DNA from: an uncultured Ruminococcus sp.
GTDB lineage: Bacteria > Bacillota > Clostridia > Oscillospirales > Acutalibacteraceae
Reading direction: 5' to 3'
Assembly (NCBI GenBank): GCA_902773035.1
Contig: CACYDB010000168.1
Span: forward strand, 1-10,882
Length of the DNA stretch: 10,882 bases
The first letter of the stretch is position 1. Each line of letters begins with the position of its first letter. A model generated the notes under the pieces. That model had not been told where the DNA came from and ran no database searches. It saw only the letters and a list, made by a program, of their open reading frames with translations. A program made the translations under genes and the position numbers. Shown piece by piece: positions 7,501 through 10,882 of the stretch.

Positions 7501-10417
7501 CGCGACTCAGGCTCAGATTGACGAATATCTGTCCGAGTATTTCAATCCGGGCGAGAACATCTTTAAGGATTACACCACCCATACGATGAAGATGTTCTAT
7601 ATGGAGCGCGGCGCGAACGCTTCCAACCTGCATATGCGCTTTAATATCGCGTCCGTTACTCCCGGTCACGTCGTCGTATCAAAATCGGTAAGCGGCGAGG
7701 GCTCCGAACTGCTTGACACGGATTTCCTTGAGTATCCGTTCCAGATTTATTACACTCTTCCCGAAGGTGAGCATGGTGAGCCCGGTGAGGAACATCTTCT
7801 GGGAAATGATGACGAGCATGTCCGCGTAACATACCAGAACTCAAACCAGCCTGTTACATTTGTCAGACAATATCGACCTCCGGGCTTTACGGAGGAGCAG
7901 GCTTATAACAATATCTATTTTATCAATCCCTCGAAGAACGCCGAAATCGCGTTCCCCGATGATACAATCACCTACAGGATCGTAGAGTGCGCCGTTGACA
8001 ACTCTGTTTACGGCAACGTTACAATCAACGGTGAGCAAGTTCCTTCCGACAGAATAGAAATCAGGGGCGACCTGAGAAGCTATTCCTCTGAAACAGGCTC
8101 CGCTGTTCTGAGACCGAATATTTCCTTTGACAACTTGGTCAACGATAATGTTATCAAGGATCTCTTTGTTACCAAAAAGCTCATTGATGATGATAATAAC
8201 GTGATCACCGACGATCCCGCGACCTTCAACTTCCGACTGTCGCTCTCATCTGTTGACGTACCCGCCGATCAGATGCAGCTGGCGAATATGTATCATTACT
8301 TCGTCTTATCCCCCAACAAAAAATTGTGCCGCTATGACACACAGAGCCGTACCTTTGCCGAAACTAATCTGCTTTATACGCACGATAATATTGCGGAGCT
8401 GAAAGACGGCACGAATAATGAATATTCAATTGATGATGTACAGTATACAACATCAGGCTTCGGCTCAATCTCGGGTATTCCGGCAGGTTATACGATCTGC
8501 GTTCCCGGACTGCCCATAGGCACAGTATTTAAAATCACGGAGGATGTCAAGACCGGCTACGGTCTGATGGGATATGAGCGAGTTATGGGCTCCAAGATCC
8601 TGGAGGATCATACAGAGGAAGATATTCCCTCCTATATGCAATACGACGGAAATCCCCTCAACGTCGGAAAGGTCATCGCTGAGGAGAATCCTCAAATGGA
8701 GGTCATCAACAAGAAGGGCTACGGACTGGCAGTCAATAAGAAATGGAGCGACATCTCCATCACTACAGGTCATGATCCAATATATACCGCGGTATATATC
8801 AGGGAGAATAATCAGGAACGACTGCTCGAAGGCACTGTTAAACAGATCCAGTCCCCCTCGACCTCCGCTAACTATTTCTGGACTACGCTGGAGCCGTATC
8901 AGAACGGTACGCCGCGTACTTCACTTGACGATTATGTCGTCAGAGAGGTTAAAATCAGCAGTCAGAATCCGACAGTCGCCTCAGACGGAACGGTAACGAA
9001 TTACGGTACTCTGACGCCGCTGAGCTCCGGCGACAACATCAACCTCACCGCGACGCGTACCGCTGCCGCGACTCCTTCGGGAGAATCCGCTGATAAGGCT
9101 TACAATTATATCGTAGGCTACAACACCGGAACAGTAAACGGAACTACGCGTACAGACACAATCAACAATTCACGTGAGGGCGGTCTCGCGATACGACTGT
9201 TTAAATGGGATACCGACGTTCCGTTGCAAAACGGTCACTTCACACTGAAAGACAGTTCGGGAAATGTGGTTGGCAAATATGTATCCGCCTCCGACGGTAC
9301 TGTTACAATGCTCTATGACTTTGAGCGCTATGAAGTTTACACGCTTGAGCAGACCGCTGCGCCCCGAGGATATGTCGGACTGCAGCAAAAGGTGCGTTTT
9401 GTCGTAAACGTTGACGATACCGTGTCGCTCTACTATGAGGACAATACGAATTGGGGAACCAAGGAAGACGATGACTTGAGATGGGCTAACGTTAAGCGCG
9501 GCGCCGGAGGACTTCTCGCCTACATTGACATTTACAACAAACCGTTTAACTTCAAGCTTGAAAAGATGGATAACGATGACCACAGTATATCTCTTGATAA
9601 CGCGCACTTTGCTCTGTACAAGCAGACGAATACTACTATCGGCGGTCTTGAAAAGAACAGAGATCCTCTGACGGGCTTTGAAGATATGGTCACTGAAAAC
9701 GGCGTGGTCTACATCTGCGGCGGCAACAGCGGCAGAAGTATCAACCCCGGTCCTAACGGTTCGGTTTATTTCCTGACCGAGACTCAGGCGCCTTTGACCT
9801 ATACAAAGATGGAAGACGATATTGTATTCCGCGTCTCCCCCCTCGGCGTTCCGTCGCTTATAAGTGATTCATATAACGGTCAGCTTGTTGAAAACGATGA
9901 CAGCTACATCTACACGCTGAGCGTTCCGAACACAAAGCAGGAGACTGAGAATAAGCTCCTGACGATCCAAAAGATCGTTATGGGCACAGGAGCGGACTTG
10001 AATCAGCAGTTCACGTTTACTTTGAATGTTGAATCAGCCGATCAGAGCGACGAATTCATATGGATGAAAAACTCCGTAACACAGAGTACGCCGCTTCATT
10101 CGGGCGACACGTTCACACTGAAGCACAATGACGTTGTGGTTATTTCCGTACCGACGCAGGTAGATCTGACCATAACCGAACAGAATCTGGATTATATTTC
10201 CTCATTCAAATTGAACGATGAACAGGCGCATACGACGAATACGATGACATTCTCTATAACGGATGACTCGACGCTCGTGGTAGACAATATTCTCGGCAGT
10301 ATTATTCCGACAGGTGTAATGAACAATATTGTTCTGCCGCTGGTGATGCTGATTGCTTTAGCAGTTATGTTAATTATGTGGCGGAAAAAGCTTCATTCCG
10401 ATGTCAGACGGATGTAA
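4502..10417 (+). CDS. Giant pilus tip adhesin with fibro-slime domain and isopeptide stalk
   Basis: A 1971-residue secreted protein with an IPTG sorting tail, last gene of the operon. Order of parts: long signal peptide (1-51); a beta domain often found in Firmicutes surface proteins (about 80-192); a region of short beta repeats (about 200-685, e.g. YLCADSSGISTT) that looks like one or more beta-trefoil lectin folds (moderate to low confidence); a fibro-slime domain (about 692-1052) with the hallmark GDDDFWLYVDGELILDLGG (934-952) and the closing ERGANASNLHMRFN. A stalk of six domains follows, each with a Lys...Glu...Asn set expected for an isopeptide bond: K1061/E1162/N1214, K1225/E1347/N1403, K1413/E1482/N1555 (CnaB, with KKW), K1568/E1616/N1679 and K1688/E1760/N1810 (SpaA-like), K1824/E1893/N1929 (FctA-like). 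The end is IIPTG (1934-1938), a membrane helix and basic tail. The head probably binds host or plant-fibre glycans; this is inferred. No von Willebrand A domain or clear thioester domain is seen. Confidence 0.88.
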   Translation: MNLLQKRISAALLCLRSFLRRALRQHKRVICALCAAAILFSVMPISVSSAADTESPPSAADSESTDLKEKSFELSPKEDDPDVTITLNGMMPENAAADATDVTSDMEHPDESSSVIAAYDISINDGDNEFQPAEDHPIHVEISDPAITDGNSIKILHIKDNGEKEEVEHFTVKDGKISFYATGFSIYEIVEINSGPDTITEGSLVTDVAELTGAEGLSYGFNLYYDNNAPKYFTSEVNSNNALTEKTNDMQAAVWFFEEAGEYFKLYTYVGDTKKYLYNTNDKNIGLHQTYAAQFQIEPTSADADSFYFKKSNEDKWLQHSNSGKGIRFWTDNNNETNSSIFIKHTTHKVLDPAVVEALTQKPYGLFHYADGSTIGNALMAQGDTHSLIKLVLTARENDRVLYVDEDNEIDQWQFTYDSSDDTFTISVNTPSGTQYLCADSSGISTTSNSADASKFSVTVSSDHKIQLKSNGYYVTYQPRGQDEGGSRFSVTTNGGDSFTWLNLLDRATLEDNDLITFSADRVSVSDIQNGQKVIVYVRIWNEQELRYDMYAVDRNGSLYPCYASGGKILWLGDASGSLEWEFTEYLDEITKQPNYYYELYNPYSEKYLAPQLTSHQVLSDNTIGINMPGRRNGDFYSEVIAWDNTKYAYIGLRPNADKTALEPCSESTSIPFYFATLEDLNLTDRLHEVPTLDNNQFGIKMKMVNFGLHEGKPYAASDGADVTWDFFGGTSSTGTLKTGLLGSSLNSNGYPTAIPTDRDFGEAFANAIPVNHLFLERVYESSGYFEFDSTQNFATLKHLNDDGTISFNDGDNGETNFTLYHELGTHDRTSTANSLKHGQFYPYDTIKPGVYAEKNSQNLYSSLTSPSQDIGRLPEYDPRKYEQLHLIQSEAVTDTGKRADADYYFGMEMEASFIQTPSGLDAWGHDIVFEFTGDDDFWLYVDGELILDLGGVHSAVMGTINFRTGDVYFDKKGTSVHGDMGHTTLRQLYTDHYVAKNPGATQAQIDEYLSEYFNPGENIFKDYTTHTMKMFYMERGANASNLHMRFNIASVTPGHVVVSKSVSGEGSELLDTDFLEYPFQIYYTLPEGEHGEPGEEHLLGNDDEHVRVTYQNSNQPVTFVRQYRPPGFTEEQAYNNIYFINPSKNAEIAFPDDTITYRIVECAVDNSVYGNVTINGEQVPSDRIEIRGDLRSYSSETGSAVLRPNISFDNLVNDNVIKDLFVTKKLIDDDNNVITDDPATFNFRLSLSSVDVPADQMQLANMYHYFVLSPNKKLCRYDTQSRTFAETNLLYTHDNIAELKDGTNNEYSIDDVQYTTSGFGSISGIPAGYTICVPGLPIGTVFKITEDVKTGYGLMGYERVMGSKILEDHTEEDIPSYMQYDGNPLNVGKVIAEENPQMEVINKKGYGLAVNKKWSDISITTGHDPIYTAVYIRENNQERLLEGTVKQIQSPSTSANYFWTTLEPYQNGTPRTSLDDYVVREVKISSQNPTVASDGTVTNYGTLTPLSSGDNINLTATRTAAATPSGESADKAYNYIVGYNTGTVNGTTRTDTINNSREGGLAIRLFKWDTDVPLQNGHFTLKDSSGNVVGKYVSASDGTVTMLYDFERYEVYTLEQTAAPRGYVGLQQKVRFVVNVDDTVSLYYEDNTNWGTKEDDDLRWANVKRGAGGLLAYIDIYNKPFNFKLEKMDNDDHSISLDNAHFALYKQTNTTIGGLEKNRDPLTGFEDMVTENGVVYICGGNSGRSINPGPNGSVYFLTETQAPLTYTKMEDDIVFRVSPLGVPSLISDSYNGQLVENDDSYIYTLSVPNTKQETENKLLTIQKIVMGTGADLNQQFTFTLNVESADQSDEFIWMKNSVTQSTPLHSGDTFTLKHNDVVVISVPTQVDLTITEQNLDYISSFKLNDEQAHTTNTMTFSITDDSTLVVDNILGSIIPTGVMNNIVLPLVMLIALAVMLIMWRKKLHSDVRRM
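4646..4692 (+). repeat. 27-bp-spaced direct repeat at the signal peptide cleavage site
   Basis: Two 20-base copies (4646-4665 and 4673-4692) differ by one base and encode SAADTES and SAADSES. The first copy spans the predicted signal peptidase site of the tip adhesin, so the duplication lengthens the start of the mature protein. Confidence 0.75.
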
Positions 10418-10438
10418 ATAAAAAAATATAAACGCAAC

Positions 10439-10478
10439 AACCTCCCGTGGCAGAAACAATCTGCCGCGGGAGGTTTTT
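10439..10478 (+). terminator. Strong intrinsic terminator of the pilus operon
   Basis: A 16-bp stem (10439-10454 with 10460-10475, one G-U pair) with a 5-base loop runs into TTTTT (10474-10478). It begins 22 bases after the stop of the tip adhesin and has an A-rich stretch upstream, so it may also work from the other side. Confidence 0.93.
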
Positions 10479-10481
10479 ACA

Positions 10482-10664
10482 CCTTTCAATTCTCCCCCAT
10501 CTCTCTTTTCACCGTTAAAAATAAGCCGCCCATATGGGCGGCTTAGGGAGATGGGGTACGTTTCTGCTGTGGGGAGCGTTCATCTCGCCTGATGACAGCG
10601 TTCATAGCTATAGGTTCATCTGCGCTACGGCGGGTCAACAGTCCACCGGACTGTTGACTTTTTC
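10482..10664 (+). repeat. Structured noncoding element, copy 1
   Basis: This is the first of two direct copies; the conserved part is 10482-10630. It has an outer 11-bp stem (10495-10505 with 10546-10556, CCCCATCTC/GAGATGGGG) around a perfect 24-base palindrome (10522-10545, core CCGCCCATATGGGCGG). Then come three GTTCAT motifs (10578, 10600, 10614 as starts) and a closing hairpin. No open frame of note is present. The function is unknown; it could be a mobile palindromic element or a structured RNA. Strand is given as the direction in which the closing hairpin has its T-tract. Confidence 0.8.
10634..10663 (+). terminator. Hairpin with T-tract closing repeat copy 1
   Basis: A perfect 11-bp stem (GTCAACAGTCC with GGACTGTTGAC) has an ACC loop and is followed by five T. 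It has the form of an intrinsic terminator but follows no gene. Confidence 0.7.
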
Positions 10665-10666
10665 CG

Positions 10667-10840
10667 CCTTTCAATTCCCCCCCATCTCTTATCACCGTTA
10701 AAAATAAACCGCCCATATGGGCGGCTTATGGAGATGGGGTACGTTTCTACTTTTGGTTGCGTTCATCTCGCCTGATGGCAGCGTTCACAGCTATAGGTTC
10801 ATCTGCGCTACGGGCTAAAAATGTCCCACCGGGACATTTT
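10667..10840 (+). repeat. Structured noncoding element, copy 2
   Basis: This is a direct copy of 10482-10630 shifted by 185 bases, about 90% identical over 10667-10813. The outer stem CCCCATCTC/GAGATGGGG (10680-10688 with 10731-10739), the palindromic core and the GTTCAT motifs are kept, though one GTTCAT reads GTTCAC. A ten-base segment (about 10748-10757) differs strongly from copy 1. The inner palindrome has one A-C mismatch. The closing hairpin has a different sequence from that of copy 1. Confidence 0.8.
10818..10840 (+). terminator. Hairpin closing repeat copy 2
   Basis: A perfect 10-bp stem AAAATGTCCC/GGGACATTTT has the loop ACC. Its T-run is part of the stem. It stands where copy 1 has its GTCAACAGTCC hairpin and shares only the loop and the neighbouring C/G pairs. 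Confidence 0.6.
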
Positions 10841-10882
10841 CTTAACGCCCTTTCGAATCCCTTTTGCTGCAAAACAAAACAG
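10841..10882. other. Right edge: partial third repeat start, otherwise nothing seen
   Basis: Bases 10846-10861 (CGCCCTTTCGAATCCC) resemble the start of copy 2 (10665-10680, CGCCTTTCAATTCCCC), and again follow directly after a hairpin. The similarity then ends. No gene is seen to the edge. Confidence 0.45.

Noticed and set aside
4502..10417. Thioester domain like that of the S. pyogenes adhesin Cpa
   Set aside because: I found no convincing Cys and Gln motif pair; the cysteines lie in other contexts such as YLCADSS and LEPCSES.
10482..10840. CRISPR array or integron attC-like sites
   Set aside because: There are only two long units, no short identical repeats with unique spacers, no cassette genes and no integrase or Cas gene nearby.

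Overview
The window is a Gram-positive sortase-assembled pilus locus. It most likely comes from a Clostridia/Ruminococcus-type gut or rumen bacterium. The clues are a low-to-mid GC Firmicutes style with strong AAAGGAGG ribosome sites, LPXTG-like wall-sorting tails, class B sortases used for pili, and a fibro-slime domain in the adhesin. The standard code is used, with TGA as a normal stop. The genus is an inference; no ribosomal or other marker gene is present.

Layout. Positions 2-601 hold the 3' part of a class B sortase that belongs to an upstream unit, closed by a hairpin terminator at 615-652. A strong extended -10 promoter (746-774) then starts a five-gene operon, all on the + strand: a SipA-like pseudo-signal peptidase (813-1529, TTG start); the major FctA/Spy0128-type pilin (1663-2847); a class B sortase (3026-3733); a small proline-tailed basal pilin (3811-4452, TTG start); and a giant 1971-residue tip adhesin (4502-10417). 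The operon ends at a 16-bp hairpin terminator (10439-10478). The last 400 bases have no gene and hold two tandem copies of a structured noncoding element of about 185 bp. Each copy ends in its own hairpin.

How the genes work together (inference from family knowledge). Subunits leave through the Sec system and are held in the membrane by their sorting tails. The operon sortase cuts at (I/V)IPTG in the major pilin and in the tip adhesin and joins subunits through a pilin lysine. The SipA-like protein has lost both catalytic residues and probably acts as an assembly factor. The basal pilin has a different motif (RPKTG) and a proline-rich, wall-spanning tail, so a housekeeping sortase encoded elsewhere probably anchors the finished fibre to peptidoglycan. 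The order sipA-fctA-srt-fctB is that of the Streptococcus pyogenes FCT pilus region, but the large adhesin sits last instead of first.

The most notable points are the pseudo-signal peptidase, the fibro-slime/beta-trefoil-like adhesin head on a stalk of six predicted isopeptide domains, a cloverleaf-like RNA between pilin and sortase, and the tandem downstream elements whose terminal hairpin stem differs completely in sequence but keeps the same place and loop.
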